A stretch of 64,000 nt of DNA from CAVVGB01 sp963747715 (GTDB taxonomy: Bacteria; Actinomycetota; Thermoleophilia; Gaiellales; Gaiellaceae). The stretch covers positions 190,436-254,435 of the forward strand of contig CAVVGB010000008.1 in assembly GCA_963747715.1 (NCBI GenBank), read 5' to 3'. A model generated the notes under the pieces. That model saw nothing but the letters and a program-made list of their open reading frames with translations. It was not told the origin of the DNA and did no database searches. This document shows positions 1 to 10,448 of this stretch, in pieces (position 1 is the first letter of the stretch; each line of letters begins with the position of its first letter). A program made the translations under genes and the position numbers.

Positions 1-707
1 GTCTTCGTCGATCCGCGCGCGAGCACCTCCGCGACCCACGGCAGCGAGGCGAAGTGCGTCGTGAGCGCGCCCGGATCGGTGGCCGTCGCGATGATGTCGA
101 GGTCGTGCACCGTCTCGCACCGCCGGCGCACGCTGCCCGCTTCGGACACTCGCTCCGTCGCCGGGTGCTCGCGTAGCTCCGTCACCGCCCGTTCGACGGC
201 GGGAAGGACGTGCCCGAGGAGCGCCCGCCGCTCCACCTTGGCCTTCGGCTTGGCGAGCGCGGCGAGCACCTTCTCCTCGGTCTTCTTGCCGAGCCCGGGC
301 AGCTCGCTCAGCCGCCCCTGTTCCGCGGCCGCCCTCAGGTCCTCCGCCGACGTGACGCCGAGCTCGGTCCACAGCTTGCGCGCCGTCTTCGGGCCGAGGC
401 CGGGAACGTGCATCACCTCGACGAGACCGGTGGGGAGGCGATCGCGGATCTTTGCGAGTGCGGCCAAGTCGCCGGTCTCGGTGTACTCGACGATCTTGTT
501 CTCGATCGTCGTGCCGATGCCGGAGAGCTTCGTCGCTTTGCCCTCCAGGGCGAGCTGGGCAACGGGAACGGCCGCTTCGCGGATCCTTGTGGCCGCCTTG
601 CGGTAGGCGGCCAGCCGGAAGGCGTCGGCACCGTCGAGCTCGAGCAGGTCGGCGAGCAGCTCGAGAAGGTCGGCCAGCTCGGCGTTCTTGGGCAGCGCCT
701 TCGCCAC
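1..707 (-). CDS. polX: DNA polymerase/3'-5' exonuclease PolX, N-terminal part (3' end outside window)
   Basis: About 235 codons read leftwards from a GTG at 707-705 and run off the window edge, so the C-terminal PHP exonuclease domain is not seen. The order of what is present is typical of bacterial PolX (DNA polymerase beta family, gap-filling repair): an N-terminal helical 8-kDa-like region (residues 1-80), helix-hairpin-helix motifs (VPGLGPKTARKL and LPGLGKKTEEKV), then the start of the nucleotidyltransferase palm with GSVRR and the metal-binding pair in HDLDIIA. GTG was chosen because no in-frame ATG precedes the conserved start. The neighbouring glycosyltransferase starts only 8 bases away on the other strand, so the two must share a very tight divergent control region. 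Confidence 0.88.
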   Translation of the reverse strand, partial: MAKALPKNAELADLLELLADLLELDGADAFRLAAYRKAATRIREAAVPVAQLALEGKATKLSGIGTTIENKIVEYTETGDLAALAKIRDRLPTGLVEVMHVPGLGPKTARKLWTELGVTSAEDLRAAAEQGRLSELPGLGKKTEEKVLAALAKPKAKVERRALLGHVLPAVERAVTELREHPATERVSEAGSVRRRCETVHDLDIIATATDPGALTTHFASLPWVAEVLARGSTK

Positions 708-714
708 GCGGGCG

Positions 715-1452
715 ATGATACGCCCGGTGCGGCTCACGATCTGCCTGCCTACCTACAACGAGCGCGAGAACCTGGAGCCCATGGTCGCGGCGCTCGAAGA
801 GGTCATCGACGACCACGGGCTCGACGCGACCGTGCTCGTTGTCGACGACAACTCGCCCGACGGGACGGGAGAGCTCGCCGACCGGCTGGCGGAGGAATCG
901 CGTCGAGTTCGCGTCCTCCACCGCGAACGTAAGGAGGGCCTGGGGCCTGCGTACATCGCTGCGTTTCGCGCCGCGGTCGAGGAGGGCGCCGAGCTCGTGC
1001 TCACCATGGACTGTGACTTTTCCCACGATCCCGCCGACGTTCCCCGCCTCGTCGCTGCCGCCGACGGGGCCGACGTCGTGATCGGCTCGCGCTACGTGGG
1101 CGGAGGCGGTGTGCGCAACTGGGGCCTCGTGCGCCGCGTGGTCAGCCGCGGGGGCTGCCTGTATGCCCAGGTCCTGCTCGGCGCCGGCATCCGCGACCTG
1201 ACCGGCGGCTTCAAGTGCTACCGGCGCGAGGTGCTCGAGCGCATCGGCCTCGACCGCATCTCGTCGAAGGGCTACGCCTTCCAGATCGAGACGACCTACC
1301 GAGCCCTCCGCGCCGGCTTCCGCGTCCTCGAGGTCCCCATCGTCTTCACCGACCGGGAGGCGGGCCGCTCGAAGATGAGCCGGGGCATCGTCCTCGAGGC
1401 GGTCGGCCGCGTTCCCGCCTTGCGCCTGCGGGCGCTGCGGGGACGTCTCTGA
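715..1452 (+). CDS. polyprenol monophosphomannose synthase (GT2, DPM1-like)
   Basis: A 245-residue family 2 glycosyltransferase of the dolichol-phosphate mannose synthase type, expected to move mannose from GDP-mannose to polyprenyl phosphate at the inner face of the membrane. Seen: the N-terminal LTICLPTYNERENL fold entry, VVDDNSPDGTG, the metal-binding MDCDFSHDP near residues 95-105, and the late SKGYAFQIE and GRSKMS motifs. There is no C-terminal membrane domain, so it is the soluble or peripheral form. ATG 715 is preferred to an upstream in-frame start at 688 because the conserved domain begins within six residues of it. The glycosyltransferase family is sure; mannose as the sugar is inferred. 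Confidence 0.85.
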   Translation: MIRPVRLTICLPTYNERENLEPMVAALEEVIDDHGLDATVLVVDDNSPDGTGELADRLAEESRRVRVLHRERKEGLGPAYIAAFRAAVEEGAELVLTMDCDFSHDPADVPRLVAAADGADVVIGSRYVGGGGVRNWGLVRRVVSRGGCLYAQVLLGAGIRDLTGGFKCYRREVLERIGLDRISSKGYAFQIETTYRALRAGFRVLEVPIVFTDREAGRSKMSRGIVLEAVGRVPALRLRALRGRL

Positions 1453-1459
1453 CGCTGGC

Positions 1460-1465
1460 TATAGT
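1460..1465 (+). promoter_or_regulatory. -10 hexamer TATAGT for a leaderless thioredoxin transcript
   Basis: TATAGT ends six bases before the ATG at 1472, which puts the expected transcription start on or next to the start codon. There is no Shine-Dalgarno sequence in the gap. No convincing -35 element is seen. Leaderless mRNAs are common in Actinobacteria. Confidence 0.5.
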
Positions 1466-1471
1466 CCGTTC

Positions 1472-1801
1472 ATGGTCTCCGAGGTCACCGACGACACCTT
1501 CGAGCAGGACGTCCTCCAGGCCACCCAGCCCGTGGTGGTGGATTTCTGGGCCCCGTGGTGCGGCCCGTGCCGCGTCGTCAATCCGATCATCGAGGACCTC
1601 GCCTCCCAGCACGGCGAGCGCGTCAAGTTCCTCAAGCTGAACGTGGACGACAACCCCGGTACGTCGGCGCGGTACAACGTCCTCTCGATCCCGACGGTCA
1701 TCCTCTTCGAGGGCGGGGAGCCCCAGGAGGCCGTCATCGGCGCGCGCTCGAAGGGCCACTACGAGTCGGCGTGGGAGCGCTGGCTCGTCGCCGCCGCCTA
1801 G
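1472..1801 (+). CDS. trxA: thioredoxin
   Basis: A 109-residue single-domain thioredoxin, the usual length, acting as a cytosolic dithiol reductant. The active site WCGPC is at residues 29-33 (Cys30 and Cys33) after the VVVDFWAPW strand, and the cis-proline loop is in LSIPTVILF. It stands alone, 19 bases after the glycosyltransferase, with its own -10 element directly before the ATG. The closing KGHYESAWERWL helix is ordinary. No frameshift or missing key residue. Confidence 0.95.
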   Translation: MVSEVTDDTFEQDVLQATQPVVVDFWAPWCGPCRVVNPIIEDLASQHGERVKFLKLNVDDNPGTSARYNVLSIPTVILFEGGEPQEAVIGARSKGHYESAWERWLVAAA

Positions 1802-1805
1802 CTAG

Positions 1806-2649
1806 CTACGTGTAGCGAAACGAGTCCCACCCGCCGTGGTCGATGCGGGTGCTGGAACGCAGCGGTCCCTCGCACTTCCCGACGACGAAGAATCCGCTCG
1901 CCGCTGCATCCTCGGGAGAGAGGGCGGCCAGGAGCTCGTAATCCTCGCCCATCGTCCAGAAGGGGAGGTCTGCGACGCGCTCGATCCCCTCTGCGACCGG
2001 TAGGTCGTCCGCCGTGATCGTCACGCCGCAACCAGAGCGCTCGGCGATTCGAGCGGCGTCCATGCCGATGCCGTCGGAGACATCGATCATCGCGTGGGCG
2101 ACACGCGCGAGCTTCCTTCCTTCTTTGATGCGGATGAGAGGCCGGCGGTGCCGCTCGACGAATTGATCGAACCCCTCGAGTCCGTGAGCCAGGACATGCA
2201 ATCCTGCTGCGGAGGCGCCGAGCGGGCCTGTAACGACGAGGGCGTCGCCCGGTTGGGCGCCCGCACGACCCGGAACGCGCTCGCTTCGGCCTAGCGCAGT
2301 AACCGTGATGGACACGACAGGCGAGCTGGTCAGGTCGCCGCCGACCACGGGCACTTCGGCCTCACCCAGCCCTTCGTAGAGCTCGAAGATGTTTTCCGCC
2401 TCCTCAGCGGGCGGTACGGCGAGCGAGACCAAAAGTCCACTCGGCTCCGCGCCCATGGCGGCGAGGTCGCTCAGGTTGACCGCGGCGGCCTTGTAGCCGA
2501 GATCGCGCCACGAGGTCCACTCGAGCCGGAAATGCACGTCCTGGACAAGCGTGTCCTGCGTAACGACGTACCCCTCCGACAAGACCGCACCCTCGGCGTC
2601 GAGCCCCGAAATCAGTCCGCGATCCTCGAGCTCCCCGAGGAGCTCGAGC

Positions 2650-2672
<23 letters not shown>
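1806..2672 (-). CDS. thiL: thiamine-monophosphate kinase
   Basis: A 288-residue ATP-dependent kinase of the PurM/ThiL fold that makes thiamine diphosphate from thiamine monophosphate. Recognised by LVQDVHFRLEW, the AAVNLSDLAAMGAEP helix, GGDLTSSP, the central VTGPLGAS glycine-rich turn and IDVSDGIGMDAARIA. It is somewhat shorter than many ThiL proteins (about 320). Its first 23 bases overlap the end of thiD, so the two thiamine genes are translationally coupled. It converges with thioredoxin with only four bases between the stops. Confidence 0.93.
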
Positions 2673-3453
<781 letters not shown>

Positions 3454-3466
3454 CGATGGCTGAGGC

Positions 3467-3472
3467 TACCAT
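3467..3472 (+). promoter_or_regulatory. possible -10 hexamer TACCAT for the helicase gene
   Basis: TACCAT lies eight bases before the GTG start at 3481, which places the expected transcript end at the start codon. No ribosome binding site is visible. It matches the TANNNT pattern found before several other genes here; alone it is weak. Confidence 0.3.
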
Positions 3473-3480
3473 CGGCCTCC

Positions 3481-5731
3481 GTGGCGACTGCGATCGGATC
3501 CTGGGACGAGCTTCTCGCCGGAGAGGAGATCGCGTACCGGACCGAGGTGCCCGCGCGCGCGGCGGAGCTGGTCCCGCTTCCGTCCACGCTTCACCCGCGC
3601 GTGCGCGATGCGCTCGCGGCTCGCGGCATCGACCGCCTCTACCGCCACCAGGCGCAGACCTTCGAGGCGAGCGAGCGAGGCGAGCACGTGGTCGTCGCGA
3701 CGGGAACCGCGAGCGGCAAGACGCTCGCGTTCAACCTGCCTGTGCTGAACGCCCTCGCCGCAGAGCCGAAGCTGCGCGCGCTCTACCTCTACCCCACGAA
3801 GGCGCTGGCCCAGGATCAGGCACGAGCACTTGCGGCGCTCAAGGTTCCCCGGCTTCGCCCGGCGATCTACGACGGCGACACCGAGACGGAGCGGCGCTGG
3901 CAGATCCGCAAGTGGGCGAACGCCATCCTCTCCAACCCCGACATGCTCCACGTGGGCGTCCTTCCGCACCACGACCGCTGGGGCGACGTCCTCCAGAACC
4001 TGCGCTACGTCATCGTCGACGAGGCACACGTCTACCGCGGCGTGTTCGGCTCGCACGTCGCCAACGTGCTGCGGCGCTTGCGGCGCGCCGCGCAGATCTA
4101 CGGAGCGGATCCTCAGTTCCTGCTCGCATCCGCGACGATCGCCAATCCCGGCGAGCTCGCTTTCGATCTGACCGGCCTACGGGCGACCGTGGTCGCCGCC
4201 GACACCGCCTCGCACGCGGCTCGCACGATCGCCTTCTGGAACCCGCCGCTCCTCGACGAGGAGATGGGGTTGCGGGCGAGCGCGCTCGGTGAGGGGGCGC
4301 GGCTCCTCGCCGGTCTCGCGGAGCAGGGGCTCCGCACGATCTGCTTCGCCAAGTCGCGCAAGGCCGCCGAGCTCATCCACCGCTTCGCGTGCGAACGCCT
4401 CGAGCCCGACGTCGCCGCGCGCCTGTCCCCCTATCGCGCGGGCTACACGCCTCAGCAACGACGCGACATCGAGCGCCGGCTCGTCGAAGGGCGAGTTACT
4501 TGGCGTGACCGCCACGGACGCGCTCGAGCTGGGAATCGACATCGGTCTTCTCGACTGCGCCCTCTCGGTGGGCTTCCCGAGCACGGTCGCGAGCCTGCGG
4601 CAGCAGTGGGGACGTGCCGGACGGACCGAGCACGGCCTCGCGGTGCTCGTGGCGAGCGAAGACGCGCTCGACCAGTTCTTCATGCGCGAGCCCGAGGCGC
4701 TTCTGCGTCGCAACGTCGAAGCCGCCATCCTCGACCACAGGAACCCGCGCGTCCTCGACGGTCACGTGCGGGCGGCGGCGTTCGAGGCGCCGCTCGACGA
4801 GCGCGACATCTCGGTGCTCGGTGAGGAGGCCCTCGATCGCGCCGCCGTCCTTGCCGACGGAGGAGACCTCAAGGCGACGAAAGCCGGCTACGTCTGGGCC
4901 GGGCGTGACTACCCGGCGGGCCGCTTCTCACTGCGCTCGACCACGCCGGACGCATTCGCCGTCATCGAGTCCGAGACCGGTGCGGTGCTCGGGATCGTCG
5001 AGCGCGAGCGTGCGTACGGGACCGTGCACGAAGGGGCGGTCTACCTCCACCTCGGTACCTCGTACCGCGTCTCGTCACTCGACCTCGGCAGCCGTACGGC
5101 GCTCGTCGAGCGGTTCGACGGCGACTACTACACGCAGGCCAAGAAGGAGACGATGACGGCGATCGAGCGGGCGCACGTCGTCGAGAAGCGACTCGCCCTC
5201 GAGGCGTCCTTCGGAACGGTGAGCGTCACCGAGCAGGTGATCGCCTACCAGAAGCGATCGATTCGCGACCAGGAGGTTCTGGATCTCGTGCCGCTCGAGC
5301 TGCCCGAGACGACGTTCGTGACGGAGGCGGTCTGGTTCGTGCCCGAGCCGTGGATGCTGGCCGGCCTCGAGGAGGCGCGGCTGCTGGGAGCCCTCCACGC
5401 GGCCGAGCACACGCTGATCGCGCTGCTCCCGCTCTGGGCGATGTGCGACCGCTGGGACATCGGCGGGCTCTCGACCAACTTCCACTTCCAGACGGGCGAG
5501 CCCACGATCTTCATCTACGACGGGCATCCCGGCGGGGTCGGGATCACGGAGCGCGGCTACGCGCAGTTCGAGGGCTGGGTGGCAGATACCGCCAAGCTGC
5601 TCGCCGGCTGTCCATGCGAAAGCGGCTGCCCCTCCTGCGTGCAATCACCGAAATGCGGCAACCTGAACGAGTACCTGGACAAGGCGGCCGCCCTCTTGCT
5701 CTTGCGGCGAATGCTGGACGGCCCTAGCTAG
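3481..5731 (+). CDS. DEAD/DEAH-box helicase with DUF1998 domain (YprA/MrfA type), one frameshift
   Basis: About 750 residues once a frameshift is bridged. N-terminal part: Q-motif region, LYRHQAQTFEA, Walker A ATGTASGKT (about residue 75), LYLYPTKALAQDQ, Walker B IVDEAHVYRG and SATIANP. C-terminal part: helicase motifs in ALELGIDIG and QQWGRAGRT, an MZB/DUF1998 region, and the four-cysteine signature in CPCESGCPSCVQSPKCGN that in MrfA-type DNA-repair helicases binds metal. The reading frame changes at 4486-4491 (gaaggg), where one extra G explains the switch; the sequence LVEGELLGVTATDALELG is continuous after removing it. GTG 3481 is the first possible start. It meets DUF1272 tail to tail with a four-base overlap. 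Repair helicase is the family role; the exact substrate is unknown. Confidence 0.85.
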
Positions 5732-5907
5732 GAGGGCTTGGGGCGCGGACGGCGCACGAGCTCGCCGCCGCAGTTCGGGCAGACGAGGCTCATCGAATCC
5801 GAGCACGCCCGGCAGAACGTGCATTCGAAGCTGCAGACGTACGCCTCGCCCTCGGGCGTGAGCGAGACGCCGCAGCGCTCGCAGGAGGCTCTCATCTCGA
5901 GCGCCAT
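5728..5907 (-). CDS. DUF1272 domain protein, small zinc-ribbon
   Basis: A 59-residue protein whose eight cysteines form four CxxC-type pairs: CERC, CSFEC, CRAC and CPNC. The order and spacing fit the DUF1272 family of small, probably zinc-binding, cytosolic proteins of unknown function. The ATG at 5907-5905 is used; a neighbouring ATG four bases upstream opens a different frame without cysteines. The C-terminal RRPRPKPS tail overlaps the end of the helicase by four bases. It is divergent from the NADH dehydrogenase with only 18 bases between starts. Confidence 0.8.
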   Translation of the reverse strand: MALEMRASCERCGVSLTPEGEAYVCSFECTFCRACSDSMSLVCPNCGGELVRRPRPKPS

Positions 5908-5925
5908 TCATGGAAATACTGCTGC

Positions 5926-7198
5926 ATGGCCCGGCGCGAGGCGAGAAACGGCACGCTCATCCTCGGGGGTGGCTTCGCCGGCTCCTACGTCGCGCGCTAC
6001 CTCGGCAAGGCGGGCGCCACGATCGTCAGCCTCGAGAACTTCATGCTGTACACGCCGATGCTTCCCGAGGCCGCGTCGGGAACGCTCGAGCCGAGGCACG
6101 TCGTCGTTCCGATCCGGATGATGTGCCCGCACGCCGAGCTTCTGCTCGGACGCATCGTCGGCCTCGACGAAGAGCAGCGCTCTGTCGCCGTCGAGACGGC
6201 CGCCGGGAACGTCGAGGTCCACTACGAGCAGCTCGTCGTCGCGCTCGGCGCCGTCGCACGCACGCTTCCGATTCCCGGGCTCGCCGAGCACGGGCTCGGC
6301 TTCAAGAGCCTGGCCGACGCCATCTGGTTGCGAAACCACGTGCTCCAGCAGCTCGAACTCGCGGCGGCCGCGGCGGCCGCGGCGGCCGAAGATGCCAAGC
6401 GCCACCTGAGCTTCGTGTTCGTCGGCGCCGGCTACGCGGGCGTCGAGGCGCTCGCCGAGCTGTCCGACCTCGTGCGCGACGCGCTCCGCTTCTACCCGGG
6501 CCTCAAGGACATGCGCCAGCGCTGGGTGCTCGTCGACGCGGCACCGAGAGATCCTTCCGGAGATCCCGAAACGGCTCGGCGAATACGCAACGCGTGAACT
6601 GTGGAAGCGCGGCGTCGACATCCGCGTCTCGACCACGCTCGAGTCCGTCGAGGACCACGCCGTGACGCTCTCGGACGGGAGCCGTCTCGAGACGGAGACG
6701 CTCGTGTGGACGGCCGGGGTGCGCCCTCAGCCGCTGCTCAGCCGCCTCGGGCTTCCGGTCGACGAGCGCGGCCGCGTGGTCGTCGACTCGATGCTTCGCG
6801 TCGAAGGGCGCGAGCGCGTGTGGGCGCTCGGCGACGGAGCGCGGGTACCGAACGAGGCGACTCCGGATCATCCGGATCCGCCCACCTGCCAGCACGCGCT
6901 CCGCCAGGCTCGACGCCTCGCCAAGAACCTGCGCGGCCAGGCGAAGCCCTACCGCTACCGCATGCTGGGCCAGGTGGCGACGCTCGGGCGGCACAAGGGG
7001 ATCGCGGACGTGCTCGGCCTGCGCCTGCGCGGCTTTCCCGGCTGGTTCGTGACGAGGACGTACCACCTGTACCAGCTGCCCCTTCTGTCGCGGAAGTTCC
7101 GCGTCGTGATCGACTGGACTGTGGCGCTCTTCTTCCGCCGCGACGTCGCGGAGCTCTCCATGCTCGGCCACCCCGCGCGGCTCGAGGACACGTCCTGA
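5926..7198 (+). CDS. ndh: NAD(P)/FAD-dependent oxidoreductase, type II NADH dehydrogenase (NDH-2), one frameshift
   Basis: About 424 residues after joining two frames. The first part has the FAD-binding LILGGGFAGSYVARYL at residue 9, the LYTPMLPEAASG loop typical of NDH-2, and the NADH-binding VFVGAGYAGVEALAEL near residue 165. The second part has VWTAGVRPQPLLSRLG, VWALGDGARVP (FAD pocket) and an aromatic, basic C-terminus (residues 370-415) like the membrane anchor of NDH-2. The break is at 6547: one extra A in accgagagatc; without it VDAAPEILPEIPKRLGEYA reads through. An alanine tract of ten residues comes from three copies of a GC-only nonamer at 6361-6387. Probable role: non-proton-pumping entry of NADH electrons into the quinone pool. 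Confidence 0.87.
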
Positions 7199-7224
7199 GC
7201 GACTTCGATCGTGCCTTCGAGTTC

Positions 7225-7956
7225 ATGACGACCGCCGACATGGCCGGGTCGCGACGGGAGCCGTTTCGCTTCGGCACCGCCGTCTTCACGCTGGAGCGGC
7301 CGCTCCGCTACGACTCGAACTACCTCCTCGTCGAGAACGTCCCCGCTCATGTGACGGCGCAGGAGCTCGCCGGCGAAGCGGAGCGGGTGCAGGGCGCGGC
7401 GCGCCTCCCTCACCGGCTCCTCCTCTTCCGGGACGCGCGCTTGGGTGAGCGATTCGCGCCGGAGCTCGAGTGCGCCGGCTGGCGCTATGAGCGCCACGTC
7501 CTCATGGCGCACCGTCGTCCGGCCGAACGCGCCGCGGACATGAGCCTCGTCACGGAGGTGACCGCGGACGTCATCCGCCCCGCACGCGAGAGCCAGATCC
7601 GAAGCTATCCCTGGGGAACCGCCGAGGTCGCCGAGCAGCTGCTTGCCGCGAAGGAGCACATCCCGGTCGAGGCGCGCTTCTTCGCCGTGCTCTTGAACGG
7701 TGCGGTCGCGAGCTATAGCGATCTCTACCTCGACGGCGACATCGGGCAGGTCGAGGACGTCGCGACGCTGCCCGAGCACCGCGGCCGTGGGTACGCAAGC
7801 GCCGTCGTCCTGCGAGCGGTCGAGGAGGCGCGTGCCGCGGGCGCCGAGCTCGTTTTTCTCGTCGCCGATGCCGAGGACTGGCCGAAGGAGCTCTACCGCC
7901 GTCTCGGCTTCGACGAGATCGGCGAGAACGCGAAGTTCGTCAAGACAGATCTTTGA
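7225..7956 (+). CDS. GNAT family N-acetyltransferase
   Basis: A 243-residue protein with an N-terminal GTAVFTLERPLRYDSNYLLVE section and a C-terminal acetyltransferase fold: VEDVATLPEHRGRGYASAVV is the acetyl-CoA pyrophosphate loop (Q/RxxGxG/A form), and LYRRLGFDEIGENAKFV is the closing motif. Two-part GNATs of this type are frequent in Actinobacteria; the substrate is not known. ATG 7225 is the first standard start. The frame stays open to a CTG at 7195 that overlaps the TGA of the NADH dehydrogenase, and the family often has about ten more residues before the first strand, so CTG could be the real start. It converges with ligD, overlapping by 17 bases. Confidence 0.82.
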   Translation: MTTADMAGSRREPFRFGTAVFTLERPLRYDSNYLLVENVPAHVTAQELAGEAERVQGAARLPHRLLLFRDARLGERFAPELECAGWRYERHVLMAHRRPAERAADMSLVTEVTADVIRPARESQIRSYPWGTAEVAEQLLAAKEHIPVEARFFAVLLNGAVASYSDLYLDGDIGQVEDVATLPEHRGRGYASAVVLRAVEEARAAGAELVFLVADAEDWPKELYRRLGFDEIGENAKFVKTDL

Positions 7957-10264
7957 GGGCTGCCGTCAGCGACTGACGACCGCTGAGCACCGGCGCGAAC
8001 AGATCGCCCTCACGCTCGACGCGCGCGACCACGACGTCCATCGTGAAGTCGAGCGGGTCGAGGTCGGGCGTGACCTCCTCCCAGCGCAGCGGCGTCGAGA
8101 CCGGCGCGCCTGCGCGCGGGCGCACCGAGTACACGGAGGCGATCGTCTTGCCTTCGCCGTTCTGGTTCGCGTCGATGAGGACTCCGCGGCGCTTCGCTTT
8201 CGACCACTCCGTCGTCACGAGACCGCGGTGCGAGCGCGCGAGGGCGCCGGCGATGATCTCGGCGAACTCCCGAGTCTGGTCGTACGTGTGCCGGCGACCG
8301 ATCGGAACGAGGACGTGCATGCCGTCCGAGCCGCTCGTCTTCGCGTGGCTCTCGAGCCCCACCGCGTCCAGCACGTCCTTGACGAGCAGCGCCACCTCGA
8401 CGACCTCCTTGAAGCCGACGTCCGGCGAGGGATCGAGATCGAAGAGGACGAAGTCGGGCCGGGTGGGCTTGTCCGCGCGCGAGTACCAGGTGTTGAGGTC
8501 GATGCAGCCCATGTTCACCATCCAGAGAAGCGCGAGCTCGTCGTTTACGAGCGGCGCGCTGATCTGGCGTCGTTTCCGTGGCGCGCCGCGCGTGGAAACG
8601 ACCACAGAGTGCGTCGGGATCCAGTCCGGCATGTGCTTGGGCGCGTCTTTCTGAAAGAAGTGGTCGCCCTGCCAGCCGTCGGGATAGCGCTTCATGGTGA
8701 ACGGCCGGTCGCGCAGGTGGGGAACAAGCACCCCCGCGACGTCGCGGTAATAGGAGAGGAGATCGCCCTTCGTGATGCCCTCGTCGGGCCAGAAGACCTT
8801 GTCGAGGTTCGAGAGCTCGAGGACACGCTTGCCCCGCTTGATCGTCGTCTCCAGCGGTAGCTCGCGGCGGACCTCGTCGGCGGACTTGTCCTCACGAAGA
8901 CCTTGATACGAGGGCGCGCGCAGCCGGCCGTCGTGCGTCCACTCGCTGAACTCGACCTCGCAGACGAGCTTCGGCTCGACCCAGACGACGTCGCCCTTCT
9001 TCACCTTGGGCATCTTCGGGACCACGTCGAAGGGCGACTTCGGACGCTCGAGCGGCCCGAGGAGACGCATGAGCTTGTCGATCTCCTCGTCCGTGAAGCC
9101 GGTGCCGCAGTTGCCGACGTACTCGAGCTCGTCGCCGCGCTTGACCGCGAGAACGAGCGAGCCGAGACGTCCCGAGCGCCGGCCTTGCCCTCTCGTGTAG
9201 CCGGCGATGATGAACTCCTGGCGCCCGTGCGTCTTGATCTTCAGCCACTCGCGCGTGCGCTTGCCCGGCTGGTACGCCGAGTCGGCGCGCTTGGCGATGA
9301 TGCCTTCGAGATCTTGCTCCTCCGCAGCGGCGAGCAGCGCCTCGCCGTCGTCGAAGGCCTCGGAGAGACGGACGGTGCGGTTGCGCCGGTCGATCAGCTT
9401 CTCGAGGCGCGCGCGCCGCTCGGTGAGGGGCAGCTGGAGAAGCGGCTCGCCCTCGAGCTCGATCAGGTCGAACACGTAGTAGACGAGAGTGTCGCTCCCC
9501 TGCTGCATCTTCGAGAAGCTCGAGCGGCCCTCGTCGTCGAGCGCGCACACCTCGCCGTCGAGGACGCAGCTCGGGGTCTTCACGGCGCGGCCGATCTCCT
9601 TCGCGACGCCGGGGAAACGGGCGGTGAGGTCGTTGCCGCGGCGACTGGTCAGCGTCGCTTCCGCTTCCGCCACCGTGGCGGTGGCGCGGTACCCGTCCCA
9701 CTTCACCTCGAAGAGCCAGCCCGTTCCCTTCGGAACGTCCTCGACAAGCGTCGCGAGCATCGGGACGTACGGCGCGGGCTTCGGCCGCGCGGCCGCCGCA
9801 GCCTCGTCGCGCTTGCGGATCAGGAGCCAGTTCTCCTCCTGGCCATCGAGCTTGGCGGGCACGAGCGTCCAGGTTCCCCGCAGGCGCTCGCCGTCGAGGC
9901 GGACTGTCAGGCCGCCGTCTTTCTTCTCCTCGACGAGCTCGTACGTGCCCCGGTCCCAGATCTCGACCGTGCCGGCGCCGTACTGCCCCGCGGGGATCTC
10001 GCCTTCGAAGGTGGCGTAGTCGAGGGGGTGGTCCTCGACGTGGACGGCGAGCCGGCGGGCGCCGGCCTCGAGCGGGATGCCCTTCGGCACCGCCCAGCTG
10101 GCAAGCGCACCGTCGCGCTCGAGGCGAAAGTCGTAGTGGAGCCGGCGGGCATCGTGGCGCTGGACGACGAAGATCGGGTTTTTGGAGCCCTTGCGGGCCG
10201 CGCCGAAGGGCTCCGGTGTCCGGCCCCGGCGCCGCTTTCGCTCGTACTCCTTGAGCTTGGCCAC
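7940..10264 (-). CDS. ligD: multifunctional ATP-dependent DNA ligase LigD (phosphoesterase-ligase-polymerase)
   Basis: A 774-residue LigD for non-homologous end joining with all three domains. Residues 20-170 are the 3'-phosphoesterase (YDFRLERDG, HVEDHPLDYATFEGEIP, GTVEIWDRG). Residues 175-465 are the ATP-dependent ligase: nucleotidyl lysine in FEVKWDGYR (Lys188), DGEVCALD, LEGIIAKR and REWLKIK. Residues 480-770 are the archaeal primase-like polymerase, with the catalytic pair in FDLDPSPD (Asp609, Asp611) and TSGSDGMHVLVPI. The order PE-LIG-POL is that of the Pseudomonas enzyme, not the mycobacterial POL-PE-LIG order. GTG 10264 is used, before the basic VAKLKEYERKRRRGR; a longer frame upstream runs through a hairpin and is not likely coding. 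No ku gene is visible nearby. Confidence 0.93.
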   Translation of the reverse strand: MAKLKEYERKRRRGRTPEPFGAARKGSKNPIFVVQRHDARRLHYDFRLERDGALASWAVPKGIPLEAGARRLAVHVEDHPLDYATFEGEIPAGQYGAGTVEIWDRGTYELVEEKKDGGLTVRLDGERLRGTWTLVPAKLDGQEENWLLIRKRDEAAAAARPKPAPYVPMLATLVEDVPKGTGWLFEVKWDGYRATATVAEAEATLTSRRGNDLTARFPGVAKEIGRAVKTPSCVLDGEVCALDDEGRSSFSKMQQGSDTLVYYVFDLIELEGEPLLQLPLTERRARLEKLIDRRNRTVRLSEAFDDGEALLAAAEEQDLEGIIAKRADSAYQPGKRTREWLKIKTHGRQEFIIAGYTRGQGRRSGRLGSLVLAVKRGDELEYVGNCGTGFTDEEIDKLMRLLGPLERPKSPFDVVPKMPKVKKGDVVWVEPKLVCEVEFSEWTHDGRLRAPSYQGLREDKSADEVRRELPLETTIKRGKRVLELSNLDKVFWPDEGITKGDLLSYYRDVAGVLVPHLRDRPFTMKRYPDGWQGDHFFQKDAPKHMPDWIPTHSVVVSTRGAPRKRRQISAPLVNDELALLWMVNMGCIDLNTWYSRADKPTRPDFVLFDLDPSPDVGFKEVVEVALLVKDVLDAVGLESHAKTSGSDGMHVLVPIGRRHTYDQTREFAEIIAGALARSHRGLVTTEWSKAKRRGVLIDANQNGEGKTIASVYSVRPRAGAPVSTPLRWEEVTPDLDPLDFTMDVVVARVEREGDLFAPVLSGRQSLTAALKDLS

Positions 10265-10382
10265 GCTCGTAGCTTGCCTTCCCGGCGCGCTTTTTTGAAG
10301 GAGGTTTAGCCCACTCCTGGAGGGGTACTTGCCCGCGCAGAGGATCTCTCTCGGAGACTCTCTGCCGACCAGGGGGGTTGGC

Positions 10383-10413
10383 CCTTGAGGCCGGTGCACA
10401 ACCGGCCTCAAGG
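10383..10413. terminator. perfect 13-bp inverted repeat between accA and ligD, probable terminator
   Basis: Arms 10383-10395 (CCTTGAGGCCGGT) and 10401-10413 are exact inverted copies with a five-base loop. On the plus strand TCCTTTT follows, a weak U-tract; on the minus strand, the direction of accA transcription, there is none. It lies 70 bases past the accA stop and before ligD, in a 221-base gap with no gene, so ending the accDA transcript is the likely role. Confidence 0.5.
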
Positions 10414-10448
10414 TCCTTTTAAGTCGGTTTCAACCGGGGGGAAAACCC

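Noticed and set aside
10265..10411. A 49-residue N-terminal extension of LigD
   Set aside because: It would be read through the 13-bp hairpin and has no resemblance to the phosphoesterase domain; GTG 10264 precedes the conserved basic start.
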